Below are positions 1 through 7,713 of a stretch of DNA of 64,000 nt, in pieces; position 1 is the stretch's first letter; each line of letters starts with the position of its first letter. The notes below the pieces were generated by a model. It was not told the DNA's origin, ran no database searches, and saw only the letters and a program-made list of their open reading frames with translations. Origin of the DNA: an uncultured Chloroflexota bacterium (lineage in GTDB: Bacteria; Chloroflexota; Anaerolineae; Aggregatilineales; Phototrophicaceae); the NCBI GenBank assembly GCA_937974245.1, contig CALJKV010000128.1, positions 44,638-108,637 on the forward strand, written 5' to 3'. Made by a program: the position numbers and the translations under genes.

Positions 1-1029
1 TGTCATATCGTAAACATCGTCACCGCTGCGGGCTGCTGGTGTGGCAGAAGGCACGATTGTCGCGGTAGGGAACAGGGTCGGCGTGGGCGATGGTCCTTCC
101 GTGGGAGACGGTGTCGGTGTGACAGTAGGAATTGGCGTCGGCGTCGGCTGCGACGGGAAGGTGCGATTCACGTTAATGTCTATTTCGGTTCTTAACCGGG
201 TGACGCCATCGGTGAACAGCACTTGAATCCGGTCAGGTGCGTTGGCGGGCAGTTGGACCACATCATCCCATACCAGCCACTCCTGAGCATGTAGGCGATT
301 CCCACCCATATCCATAATCTGGATGTAATCCGGCCGGAAACCGGTATTGGGCAGGCCGAACGAGCGCGACTCGTCCGATAAATACAGCGCATTGGAATAC
401 GGGTCATACGACACCGGCACAAAATCCGGGCGGGCAGCCAGCACGACGTAGGTCAGCAGCCAGCGCTTCCAGCACATGACATACACCCCGGCCTCACGGA
501 ATCCCGGACGAGTTGCCGTCATATTGTGGACGCGTGATGTCTGCCAGAAATCCACCGCCCCGGAAATATCCGGGAAATAGGCCGCGATTTCCGCTCCGAT
601 GACCTGGCCGTTGTCATAAACCGGCCATCCGTTACGCCGCAGTCGTTCGCGCACGCTCTGTCCCAGAACATCAGTGTGCCAGGCACTATAATCCCCTTCC
701 GTATGGAAACGTTCGTCCTCGAAAGGTGCATAGGGTGAAATATACGTCGCCTGCTGGGATGCGATCAAGTCCAGACGGGCGTTACGCGACAGGGGGTACA
801 GACCGACTCCGACACGCCACTGGTTGAGCCGGGTCAAGACATATTCTTCGGCCTGGGGAGCCCGCTGCCAACCCGATTCGCTCGGCACACAGCCATCCGG
901 GTAGTAATTGCGCGGGTCGCGGTCTTGCGCCTGTACGCTGACAAGGGTCAGCGCCGGATAGATCGCCAGGATAATAAACGTCATCAGGATCGAGGCTGGG
1001 ACAAGGTGGTTCCTGAGATATTGTTTCAT
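1..1029 (-). CDS. Secreted CAP/SCP-domain protein, partial
   Basis: Reading leftwards from ATG at 1029 the frame stays open to the window edge, so at least 343 residues are present and the C-terminus is missing. An N-terminal signal peptide (MKQYLRNHLVPASIL, then a hydrophobic run ending in VQAQ) is followed by a CAP-like domain at about residues 45-210: an N-terminal helix with RLNQWRVGVGLYPLSRNARLD, a His in RFHTEGDY, and GAEIAAYF in place of the usual GEN motif. The C-terminus in view is a Thr-Pro linker (repeated PTPTP), common in surface proteins of this phylum. The exact role of bacterial CAP proteins is uncertain. A short upstream reading frame (1037-1075) ends 8 bases before this start and overlaps its ribosome site. 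Confidence 0.75.
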   Translation of the reverse strand, partial: MKQYLRNHLVPASILMTFIILAIYPALTLVSVQAQDRDPRNYYPDGCVPSESGWQRAPQAEEYVLTRLNQWRVGVGLYPLSRNARLDLIASQQATYISPYAPFEDERFHTEGDYSAWHTDVLGQSVRERLRRNGWPVYDNGQVIGAEIAAYFPDISGAVDFWQTSRVHNMTATRPGFREAGVYVMCWKRWLLTYVVLAARPDFVPVSYDPYSNALYLSDESRSFGLPNTGFRPDYIQIMDMGGNRLHAQEWLVWDDVVQLPANAPDRIQVLFTDGVTRLRTEIDINVNRTFPSQPTPTPIPTVTPTPSPTEGPSPTPTLFPTATIVPSATPAARSGDDVYDMT

Positions 1030-1036
1030 GATCGTT

Positions 1037-1075
1037 TTACCTTTTGAAAGCTTCAATGAAAATATCCAACCGCAT
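1037..1075 (-). CDS. Possible 12-residue leader peptide upstream of the CAP gene
   Basis: ATG at 1075 has a good ribosome site (GAGGG, 7 bases upstream) and encodes MRLDIFIEAFKR before TAA. The last codons (AAA AGG TAA) contain the probable Shine-Dalgarno sequence of the CAP gene, whose ATG lies 8 bases further on. This geometry would couple translation of the two frames. It could also be chance, because the peptide is short and matches nothing I know. Confidence 0.3.
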   Translation of the reverse strand: MRLDIFIEAFKR

Positions 1076-1085
1076 GTAGATTCCC

Positions 1086-1127
1086 TCAAAAAAAACAACC
1101 GTCTTTCGACGATTTCGCTTTAGTATA
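1086..1127 (-). promoter_or_regulatory. Promoter -10 and short hairpin with T-run ahead of the CAP gene
   Basis: On the minus strand TATACT (1122-1127) is a good -10 box, though no clear -35 is seen. Downstream is a small CGTC-GAAA-GACG stem (1100-1111) followed after a few bases by eight T residues. The stem is too short for a confident terminator; it may be a weak attenuator in the 5' leader. Confidence 0.3.
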
Positions 1128-1289
1128 GATGAATTTTATGATCACACATAAGAAAAATTGCAAAATTTACGAAATTTTTCAGTAATGACAGGTATCCTGT
1201 TCATCCAGGGTGCTTCATGAAGTCGCCGGTAGCTTTCCAGTTCAAGACGTAGCACAATTCAGGGGAGGTTTTTTTGAGAAGGGGGCGGT

Positions 1290-2489
1290 ATGACCGCGCT
1301 GCAAGGGATACGCATTCTGGATTTTACGCGAGTACTGGCCGGGCCGTTCTGCACTATGCTGCTGGCCGACTTTGGCGCGGAAGTCATCAAGGTCGAGCGG
1401 CCTGGCGTGGGGGACGATACTCGCCAGTGGGGGCCACCCTGGGCGGGCAGGCCGGAAAACCGCATGAGCGCCTACTACCTGAGCGTCAATCGCAATAAGC
1501 GCAGCCTGACGCTCAACCTGGCGACCTCGGAAGGCTGTGAACTGGCGCGGCGGTTGGCCTTATCCAGCGATGTGCTGATCGAAAATTTCAAAGCCGGGCA
1601 AATGCAGGGCTACGGCCTGGATGATGAGTCACTCCGCCCGCACCATCCTGGCCTGATTTATGCCAGCATCACCGGTTACGGCCAGACCAGCCCCTATGCT
1701 GATCGCCCTGGCTATGATTATGTGATTCAGGCGCAAAGCGGCCTGATGTCCATCACCGGCCCAGCGGAGGGCGAGCCATATAAGGTCGGCGTGGCAATTT
1801 CTGACGTGATAACCGGGCTGTTCGCCGCCAACGCGATTCAGGCCGCGTTGCGCCACCGGGAGCGTACCGGCGCAGGGCAGTATATTGATGTCTCCCTGCT
1901 CGATTCGCAGCTTGCCGCCCTGGTAAATGTCGCCAGCAACTACATGGTTTCCGGCGCTGCCCCGCCCCGTTTCGGCAACGAGCATCCCAACATCGTCCCC
2001 TACCAGGTGTTCCAGGCCGCCGACAGGCCATTGGTGGTCAACGTGGGTAATGACCGCCAGTTCAGGCATTTTTGCGCGGTCATCGGGCAGCCGGCGCTGG
2101 CGGACGATGCCCGCTTCGCCACCAACCCGGCGCGGGTCATGCACCGCGAGACGCTGATTCCAGTGCTGGAAGGAGTCTTGGTACAGCGCCCGGCGGCAGA
2201 ATGGACGCAGGCCTTGTTGGATGCCGGCGTCCCGGTGGGTGAAATCAACACGATCCCAGATATCCTCAGTGACCCGCACGCCCAGGCGCGGGGGCTGGTG
2301 CAGGATGTCACCCTGGCGGACGGTACGGCAACTACCCTGCTTGGCTCGCCGCTGCATCTTTCGGCCACGCCACCGGCGCTGCACAGACCGCCCCCGCTGC
2401 TGGGCCAGGACACCGACGCCATACTCCGCGATGTGTTGGGACTGGCGGACGCGGAAATCGCGACCTACCGGGAAAAAGGGGTGGTATAA
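1290..2489 (+). CDS. Family III CoA-transferase (CaiB/BaiF type)
   Basis: This 399-residue protein would move CoA between carboxylic acids in the cytoplasm. The sequence opens with the family hallmark LQGIRILDFTRVLAGPFCTMLLADFGAEVIKVE, followed by NRNKRSLTLNL (about 68-77) and GYGQTSPYADRPGYDYVIQAQSG, where Asp143 sits at the position of the aspartate that forms the acyl anhydride/CoA thioester in this family. Length is normal. The ATG at 1290 is preceded by a GGGGG-rich ribosome site. No CoA ligase, hydratase or dehydrogenase neighbour points to the substrate, so specificity (formyl-CoA, carnitine, succinyl-CoA or other) cannot be assigned. The arsR promoter starts only 6 bases after its stop. 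Confidence 0.9.
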   Translation: MTALQGIRILDFTRVLAGPFCTMLLADFGAEVIKVERPGVGDDTRQWGPPWAGRPENRMSAYYLSVNRNKRSLTLNLATSEGCELARRLALSSDVLIENFKAGQMQGYGLDDESLRPHHPGLIYASITGYGQTSPYADRPGYDYVIQAQSGLMSITGPAEGEPYKVGVAISDVITGLFAANAIQAALRHRERTGAGQYIDVSLLDSQLAALVNVASNYMVSGAAPPRFGNEHPNIVPYQVFQAADRPLVVNVGNDRQFRHFCAVIGQPALADDARFATNPARVMHRETLIPVLEGVLVQRPAAEWTQALLDAGVPVGEINTIPDILSDPHAQARGLVQDVTLADGTATTLLGSPLHLSATPPALHRPPPLLGQDTDAILRDVLGLADAEIATYREKGVV

Positions 2490-2494
2490 CCCAC

Positions 2495-2522
2495 TTGACA
2501 AATTGATGAACATCAATATAAT
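2495..2522 (+). promoter_or_regulatory. arsR promoter with operator dyad between -35 and -10
   Basis: TTGACA (2495-2500) and TATAAT (2517-2522) are both perfect sigma-70 hexamers, separated by 16 bases. The spacer holds a perfect inverted repeat, TTGATG-AA-CATCAA (2503-2516). A repressor bound there would block RNA polymerase, as expected for ArsR autoregulation. The start point should fall near 2529-2530, so the arsR mRNA is probably leaderless. The core ATCAATAT recurs at 2894-2901 just before arsM. Confidence 0.85.
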
Positions 2523-2529
2523 AAGGGTT

Positions 2530-2856
2530 ATGAGAGACGATACTCTGCTGTTTGCGAAGGCGATGGCCGATGACACCCGCCAGGAGATCATGACGCATTT
2601 GTGCTGCGCGTGGCTCAATGTGAATGACCTGGTGGATAAACTCGGCGGCAAGGTGAAGCAGCCAACCGCCAGCCATCATCTGAAAATCCTGGAAGAAGCC
2701 GGCCTTGTGCATATCCGCCAGGAAGGGAAGTTCCGTTACTATTCGCTCAACCAGGAGCGCGTGACGCTGTGCTGTGGGCTGTTGATGCAGACCTTCGCCC
2801 CGGAATCAACGCATACCCTGGTTCCGCTTGACCAGATCACGGTTCGCGGGGAATAG
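2530..2856 (+). CDS. arsR: ArsR/SmtB-family metalloregulator
   Basis: A 108-residue winged-helix repressor, beginning MRDDTLLFAKAMADDTRQEIM. The recognition region is VNDLVDKLGGKVKQPTASHHLKILEEAGLVHIRQEGKFRYYSLN, typical of the family. Cys pairs (LCCAW near residue 24 and TLCCGLL near residue 80) are candidate As(III)/Sb(III) ligands, but the classic ELCVCDL motif is absent. I chose ATG 2530 over the in-frame ATG at 2506 because 2506 lies inside the promoter spacer. It should repress itself and probably arsM, which starts 57 bases downstream. Confidence 0.88.
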   Translation: MRDDTLLFAKAMADDTRQEIMTHLCCAWLNVNDLVDKLGGKVKQPTASHHLKILEEAGLVHIRQEGKFRYYSLNQERVTLCCGLLMQTFAPESTHTLVPLDQITVRGE

Positions 2857-2913
2857 CTGTTCTCTCTTTTTTTCGCCTGATGTATCGAAGTTTATCAATA
2901 TGGAGTGTGTATC

Positions 2914-3675
2914 ATGACACAAAGCGATATTCATGCTGCCGTTCAGCAACGCTACGGCGCGATTGCGGACAGTGCCTCTCCCTCATGCTGTGGCGACTCA
3001 TCGGATTGCGGCTGCGATTCCGCAAATGCCACCCTGTATGACAGCGCATTACTCGAAGGGCTGCCGGTGGATGTCACGAACCTTTCGTTGGGCTGTGGCG
3101 ACCCGGTGAGCATCGCCAGCCTCAACCCTGGCGAGACGGTGCTCGACCTGGGCAGCGGCGGCGGGATTGACTGTTTCCTGGCGGCGCGCCAGGTGGGCGA
3201 CTCCGGCTATGTGATCGGGGTGGACATGACCCCGGCCATGCTCATGAAGGCCAACGCCAACAAGGTGAAGATGGGCGCGCATAACGTCGAGTTCCGTAAA
3301 GGGCAGATCGAAGCGCTGCCGGTGACGGATAACAGCGTAGACGTGGTGATGTCGAACTGCGTCATCAACCTCTCGCCGGATAAATCCGCCGTGTTTGGCG
3401 AGGCCTTCCGCGTCCTCAAACCAGGCGGGCGGGTTTCAATCAGCGACATCGTGACCGAAGGCGAGTTCAGCGAGTCGCTGCGGGCGGATATGGCGAAATG
3501 GTCGGAGTGCGTGACCGGCGCGATTGATGTGGAAAGCTACACCGGCCTGATGCGGAAAACCGGCTTCGTGGATATTCAGGTGGTGAGCAAGGTGGATGCG
3601 GAAGGCATTGTGCCGCGCCAGGATGGGATGCCGCGCATTTTCAGCGCCCGGATCACCGCCACCAAACCGGCGTAG
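2914..3675 (+). CDS. arsM: Arsenite S-adenosylmethionine methyltransferase ArsM
   Basis: A 253-residue cytosolic enzyme that methylates As(III) using SAM, giving methylated and partly volatile products. The SAM site is VLDLGSGGGID (about 76-86). The three cysteines that bind arsenite in this family are present: Cys61 in SLGCGDP, Cys149 in SNCVINLS and Cys199 in WSECVTGAI. The N-terminus has an extra Cys-rich patch (CC at 25-26, CGC at 32-34). Start ATG 2914 follows GGAG by 8 bases; the upstream GTG at 2905 overlaps that ribosome site. It lies directly behind arsR and probably shares its control. No arsB/acr3 or arsC is visible. Confidence 0.93.
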   Translation: MTQSDIHAAVQQRYGAIADSASPSCCGDSSDCGCDSANATLYDSALLEGLPVDVTNLSLGCGDPVSIASLNPGETVLDLGSGGGIDCFLAARQVGDSGYVIGVDMTPAMLMKANANKVKMGAHNVEFRKGQIEALPVTDNSVDVVMSNCVINLSPDKSAVFGEAFRVLKPGGRVSISDIVTEGEFSESLRADMAKWSECVTGAIDVESYTGLMRKTGFVDIQVVSKVDAEGIVPRQDGMPRIFSARITATKPA

Positions 3676-3706
3676 AAACGTGAATACCTCTGAATGATAG
3701 GCCAGC

Positions 3707-3735
3707 GTAGGGGAGCGCCACCGTGCGCTCCCTCC
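3707..3735. repeat. Intergenic GTAGGGG palindrome
   Basis: GTAGGGGAGCGC pairs with GCGCTCC about 6 bases later. No T-run follows, so it is not a convincing terminator for arsM. It resembles three other GTAGGG-starting palindromes at 8051, 13539 and 36266. Confidence 0.4.
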
Positions 3736-3858
3736 CGACTCGTCGATGAACAAAGGACGAGGGCAGGCGAAGTTATTGAATCTTTGCTAAATACTGCTCA
3801 ATTACGCTGCGATATCAAATGGCAGCATACCTGGATACCGTCGGACATAGTCTCATCT

Positions 3859-5370
3859 TCACTCAACCCGTACCAGTTTGGGACGCGGCATGGCGAGGAA
3901 ATCAAGAGCGACGAACAGCAGAACGACCCCCAGCGTTGGGATCGTTTGCCAGTAAGCTGACACACCCAGAATGATGAGACCAACCGGCAGCACCGAGACC
4001 ACCAGCACCCCGACAATGGTTCGTAGCACATTACCCTGCGCCCGGAACAGACTCGTCCCACCGACGATGACCGCCGCGATAACCGTCAGTTCCATACCGT
4101 TCCCCATGTTAGGATCAACACTACGAAAACGGGCTATCCAAACAACTGCTGCCAGTCCGGTCAGCATCCCCAAAAGGGCGAAGCTCCCGATTGTCAACCT
4201 ATCAACCCGAATGCCCCGGTGACGGGCATCCTGGCGGTTGGTCCGTGCTTCGGCCATATTTCGGTAGAGCGAGGTGCGCTGCATAAACAAGTGGGCTAAC
4301 ACCGCCACCCCCAGGAAGAGGATAAACGAGACTGGTATCCCGGCTATGGCCTCCGAATACCAGTCAGTAAGTGAGTCGTCGATAACACGAAGTGGTCGCC
4401 CCTCAGTCAGAATGAGCACAATTGGATTCAGTAAATAAAGGATGAACAGAGTGATGAGAATCGACGGGATCAGGCCACCGATCGTCGGCTGAGCGTCCAA
4501 CTGCAAAACCGCAGCATTCCGCACCCGCATAACCAGATAGCCGGTGATGAGACCGATGACCAGACCAACACCAACCGCGATCAACACCATCGCGGGCAGG
4601 CTGACGATACCACTGTTAATAACAACCAGCGACGTAATCACCCCACACAAACCCATCAGGCGGCCTACCGATAGATCAATACCGCCCGCCAGAACAACGA
4701 CGGTCATACCTACGGCAAGTAGACCAATTGGCGCGGCAACGCGCAATATATTGGTCAGATTTCGTTCATCCAGGAATTGATCACTTCCCAACCCAAAGAA
4801 TATCACACTGGCGATAAGTAGCAGTAGCGGCGCAATCTGCCGCAGTCGAACATAGATCGCTGGAGCGGGAACTAACGAGAGCTGCTGCGCGACGAAAGTG
4901 GTGTGGGGGATAGCCTCTGGTTCCCGTGACACAGGATGAGCGGGCGATGGGGAGGCGAGAGGTTGTGGCAGCGGCACGTCCAGGAAATTGTGGATCGCCC
5001 GGCGGAATGACTGGATGCCCTTATCGAAATCGCCGGTGATATTGGCGTACTGCGCTCCAGCCAATAGAAACGGGACGGCGTCTCTGCCCGATCCACGTGC
5101 GAGCACTGGAAAGATACGCAGATTAAGGGTACTGGCATAATCCAGTTCACGCTTGACCCAGGTTGATTGCTTGGCATCAGGCGACAGAATGACAACAATC
5201 GCCTTGGCGGTATCCAGGGCTTCCTGAATAGCGTCCTTCCAACTGGGTGTACCGGGCTCCAGCTTTTCGTCCGTCCAGACTTCCAGACCACCTTCCCGTA
5301 GCAAATCGCGGACACGGTGCATAACCTCGACATCCCGGCGACTGTAACTCATAAAGATGTGATGTGCCAT
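3859..5370 (-). CDS. TIR domain fused to RbsC-type ABC permease
   Basis: A 503-residue protein with two parts that are normally separate. Residues 4-135 form a TIR domain: HIFMSYSRRD, EVWTDEKLEPG, VILSPDAKQSTWVKRELDYA. Glu75 in WVKRELD sits where NAD-cleaving TIR domains have their catalytic glutamate. After a Pro-rich linker (about 133-172), residues 175-495 match the ribose/xylose permease family (BPD_transp_2) with many membrane segments, AGGIDLSVG near 228-236, ILTEGRP, and VGGTSLF near the end. The cytoplasmic loop normally contacting the ATPase (GNxEAARLSGI) is degenerate (NMAEARTNRQDARHRGIRV). No ATPase or binding protein is adjacent. ATG 5370 is preferred over TTG 5391. Function is unknown; a membrane-anchored NADase or stress sensor is an inference. 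Confidence 0.8.
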   Translation of the reverse strand: MAHHIFMSYSRRDVEVMHRVRDLLREGGLEVWTDEKLEPGTPSWKDAIQEALDTAKAIVVILSPDAKQSTWVKRELDYASTLNLRIFPVLARGSGRDAVPFLLAGAQYANITGDFDKGIQSFRRAIHNFLDVPLPQPLASPSPAHPVSREPEAIPHTTFVAQQLSLVPAPAIYVRLRQIAPLLLLIASVIFFGLGSDQFLDERNLTNILRVAAPIGLLAVGMTVVVLAGGIDLSVGRLMGLCGVITSLVVINSGIVSLPAMVLIAVGVGLVIGLITGYLVMRVRNAAVLQLDAQPTIGGLIPSILITLFILYLLNPIVLILTEGRPLRVIDDSLTDWYSEAIAGIPVSFILFLGVAVLAHLFMQRTSLYRNMAEARTNRQDARHRGIRVDRLTIGSFALLGMLTGLAAVVWIARFRSVDPNMGNGMELTVIAAVIVGGTSLFRAQGNVLRTIVGVLVVSVLPVGLIILGVSAYWQTIPTLGVVLLFVALDFLAMPRPKLVRVE

Positions 5371-5404
5371 GACGGTATCTTTAGATATCAATTATTTGTA
5401 TTAT

Positions 5405-5434
5405 ATTATATCGCGTTATGCGTGAGCTGCGCAA
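5405..5434 (-). promoter_or_regulatory. Promoter of the TIR-permease gene
   Basis: On the minus strand TTGCGC (5429-5434) and TATAAT (5405-5410) are separated by 18 bases, 35 bases upstream of the ATG at 5370. The surroundings are AT-rich compared with the genes, so the gene has its own promoter and is apparently monocistronic. Confidence 0.6.
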
Positions 5435-5592
5435 ACGAGCACACCAATCGGGATTTTTTGCCTAGAGTACAATGGAGTAAACAAGTCTTCGCTCAGAGGC
5501 TGCGTCATAGTACGGAATGTGTCCAATCACGACCAGCACTTCCAACGGACACCGTTTCATGGTAAATACCCGATACCAAAGTGAAAATGATA

Positions 5593-5615
5593 GGCGGGGG
5601 TGTTTCGCCCCCGCC
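5593..5615 (-). terminator. Candidate terminator after mscL
   Basis: GGCGGGGG and CCCCCGCC form an 8-bp GC-only stem with a 7-base loop, 36 bases after the mscL stop. On the minus strand it is followed by a modest T-containing stretch (TATCATTTTC). Confidence 0.5.
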
Positions 5616-5650
5616 GTGCCACGCTTCTTAGACTGCAAAAGCCCGGCTGC

Positions 5651-6100
5651 TTATGTCAGTTCCGAGGTACAGTGAGCGCAACGAGTCGCCTTGTACGGAA
5701 CGGTGGAGAGGCAGTACGGGCATTCCTTGTTGACTGGCTCGCCGGGGGCTTCCGCCTCTTTTTTACCGGCGGGCTGCATCATCCGGTTGACGGCCCGCAC
5801 CAGCATGAAGACGGCAAAGGCCACAATCAGGAAGTTAATCAACTGGTTGATGAACAGCCCATAATTGATCGTTGCAGCCCCGGCATCCTGCGCCGCTGCC
5901 AGTGAGGTAAACTCTCCGCCACTCAACACGATAAACAGGTTGGAAAAATCCACGCCGCCCAGCAGTTGGCCGATAGGTGGCATGAGGATGTCATTCACCA
6001 GCGAGTTCACAACGCCGGTGAAGGCCGCGCCGATGATGATACCAACAGCCAGATCAAGTACGTTGCCGCGCAAAGCAAATTTCTTGAATTCGTTGAGCAT
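5651..6100 (-). CDS. mscL: Large-conductance mechanosensitive channel MscL with C-terminal zinc ribbon
   Basis: This inner-membrane channel opens under membrane tension to release solutes during hypo-osmotic shock. The N-terminus (MLNEFKKFALRGNVLDLAVGIIIGAAFTGVVNSLVNDILMPPIG) is the family signature covering the amphipathic helix and TM1; TM2 is FINQLINFLIVAFAVFMLVRAVNRM. At 149 residues it is slightly longer than usual, because the C-terminal helix is replaced or extended by a CPYC-X11-CAHC zinc ribbon (about 127-145). The ribbon may replace the cytoplasmic bundle as the oligomer-stabilising element. ATG 6100 was used. It stands alone, with a terminator candidate downstream. Confidence 0.93.
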   Translation of the reverse strand: MLNEFKKFALRGNVLDLAVGIIIGAAFTGVVNSLVNDILMPPIGQLLGGVDFSNLFIVLSGGEFTSLAAAQDAGAATINYGLFINQLINFLIVAFAVFMLVRAVNRMMQPAGKKEAEAPGEPVNKECPYCLSTVPYKATRCAHCTSELT

Positions 6101-6345
6101 TTTTTAATCCCCTATTGAGCTTCCCCAGGTGCGTGATGAAAACTCACCACGTCACCATTTCACCCAGGAGTGTGACTCAAATCGCGGCATAAATCAAGAA
6201 TTTACGAACGCTTGTTTTATCCTATCCGGCGGTTAGCGCCCGCCGATCTATACCTATTTCACGAAAATGCAAGGGCAGCGCAAGGAATTCGATAGCCATA
6301 CTCCGTACAATACGAGCATATTCAGGTTTGATTTTCATTTGTAGG

Positions 6346-6960
6346 ATGTATCTCGTGTATCATTCCACGCTTTATCCACCAATGCTTGTAAACGATGAAC
6401 ATGCCGTCATGGATTTCCATGCGCTGTGCGAGAACCAGCCATTTATCCAAACTGCTGCGGGCTTCACAGCCTGTCAGTACACGGCGCAAGTCTCCCGTGA
6501 GCTGGGGCGCTGGCGGCAGACCGTATCGCCGGAGCAGACCGCCTGTGCGTTGGGGTACATCACGGCGGCCAGGATGCTGCCCTCATTGGTTGAACTGGAA
6601 AACGGGCGGGAACTGCTGGATTACACCGTGATGCTCCGCCAGCGGCTTGATGCCGAACTGGTAGTGGAACTGGCGATGACCCTGCGAACGCGGGCCATTG
6701 AACTGCACTGGGAGCAGGTGGGGGCGCATTCGTACGGCGCTGCGATTGGCTCCGGCGTGGCGGTCATCATCGAAATCACCCCGGGGGCGGAACAGCTGTA
6801 TTTCCGCTATGCCAGCCACCTGGCGGATGATTTATACAAGGCACGTGGCGCCGTTGAACTCCCGCGCAGCCGGCTGTTCCTGCAATCTGCCCTCTACGAA
6901 CGGTTTGACACCCTGCTGGATGAGGTTCGGCAGCGTACCTGGATGTGGTTGTACGGTTAG
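6346..6960 (+). CDS. Hypothetical protein, 204 residues
   Basis: I do not recognise this protein. It is soluble, with no signal peptide or membrane segment, and has an acidic helical middle (VSRELGRWRQTVSPEQTACALGYITAARML). The second half has a possible beta-rich piece (SGVAVIIEITPGAEQLYFRYASHL). Codon use looks like that of neighbouring genes, which supports a real gene. The start is uncertain: ATG 6346 is the first ATG, TTG 6328 lies upstream, and ATG 6382 or 6409 are possible. None has a clear ribosome site. It is convergent with the CcmC-like gene, with only 3 bases between stops. Confidence 0.65.
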   Translation: MYLVYHSTLYPPMLVNDEHAVMDFHALCENQPFIQTAAGFTACQYTAQVSRELGRWRQTVSPEQTACALGYITAARMLPSLVELENGRELLDYTVMLRQRLDAELVVELAMTLRTRAIELHWEQVGAHSYGAAIGSGVAVIIEITPGAEQLYFRYASHLADDLYKARGAVELPRSRLFLQSALYERFDTLLDEVRQRTWMWLYG

Positions 6961-6963
6961 AGG

Positions 6964-7713
6964 CTAACTGCCGCGCACCCGTTCGGCGGCCTTCTCCAGC
7001 CGGATGCGCCACCAGATAAGCGCCGGAGCGAGAAGCCCGGCCCAGACTGCCATATTGAAAGCGAATGTCATTCCCATGCGCGGCGTCATCCCAAAGACAT
7101 TCTCGCTGTTCTGCGGGCTGGGGCCGATTACCACCGGATGAATGGTGTCAGCCCGGAAGCGGGTAATCACAAATGTGACGATCACCGCCGCCATCAACAC
7201 AATACCCAGAACCGCCGCCACCTGCCGCCCCCGTTCCCCCTCAGCCAGCCCTTTACGCAGGATCAGATAGGCCAGGCAGATGAGCATCATGATCGCCGCC
7301 GAAAGCATACGCGGGTCGGAGCTTGTCCACCAGGTATTCCAGGTAGGCCGTGCCCAGATCGAACCCAGCAGGACGTTAATCAACGCCAGCACGAAGCCAA
7401 CCTCAATAGCCGCCAGTGCCAGTCGGTCCCAACGCAGGCTGCGGGTGAACAAATAACCCAGGCTGCCCACCAGCCCCAGGCTGAAGGCCACAAACGCCCC
7501 GGTAATAGATGGTACATGGAAATAAAAGAGCCGCTGTACATCCCCCTGAATCACATCCGTACCAGCATACATGAGCGCCAGCAGCGTCCCGGCCAGCATC
7601 CCGACGGCACATAGGATGGAGACTGCCAGCAGCAGATAGGGGCGTGAGGGTGTATTGGTCTGCATCTGTTCAGCAGGTGTTATCTGGGTCGGGTGTTCAC
7701 TTATGGCAGTCAT
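6964..7713 (-). CDS. ccmC: CcmC/CcsA-like haem-handling membrane protein
   Basis: A 249-residue protein with about six membrane segments. Two family landmarks are visible: YFHVPS (about 64-69, the first conserved His) and a tryptophan-rich loop SIWARPTWNTWWTSSDPRM, the WWD-type haem-binding motif in slightly altered form. A second conserved His is in DTIHPVVIGP. CcmC delivers haem to CcmE during cytochrome c maturation at the membrane exterior. ATG 7713 is preferred over TTG 7716 because AAAGG lies upstream. No other ccm genes are adjacent, so the rest of the system must be elsewhere. Confidence 0.8.
   Translation of the reverse strand: MTAISEHPTQITPAEQMQTNTPSRPYLLLAVSILCAVGMLAGTLLALMYAGTDVIQGDVQRLFYFHVPSITGAFVAFSLGLVGSLGYLFTRSLRWDRLALAAIEVGFVLALINVLLGSIWARPTWNTWWTSSDPRMLSAAIMMLICLAYLILRKGLAEGERGRQVAAVLGIVLMAAVIVTFVITRFRADTIHPVVIGPSPQNSENVFGMTPRMGMTFAFNMAVWAGLLAPALIWWRIRLEKAAERVRGS

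Noticed and set aside
1629..2651. 340-codon minus-strand frame across the CoA-transferase and arsR
   Set aside because: It crosses two clear genes and their promoter and has no recognisable family.
3694..3960. 88-codon plus-strand frame after arsM
   Set aside because: It overlaps the C-terminal end of the TIR-permease gene on the other strand and contains the palindromic repeat; no family or ribosome site.
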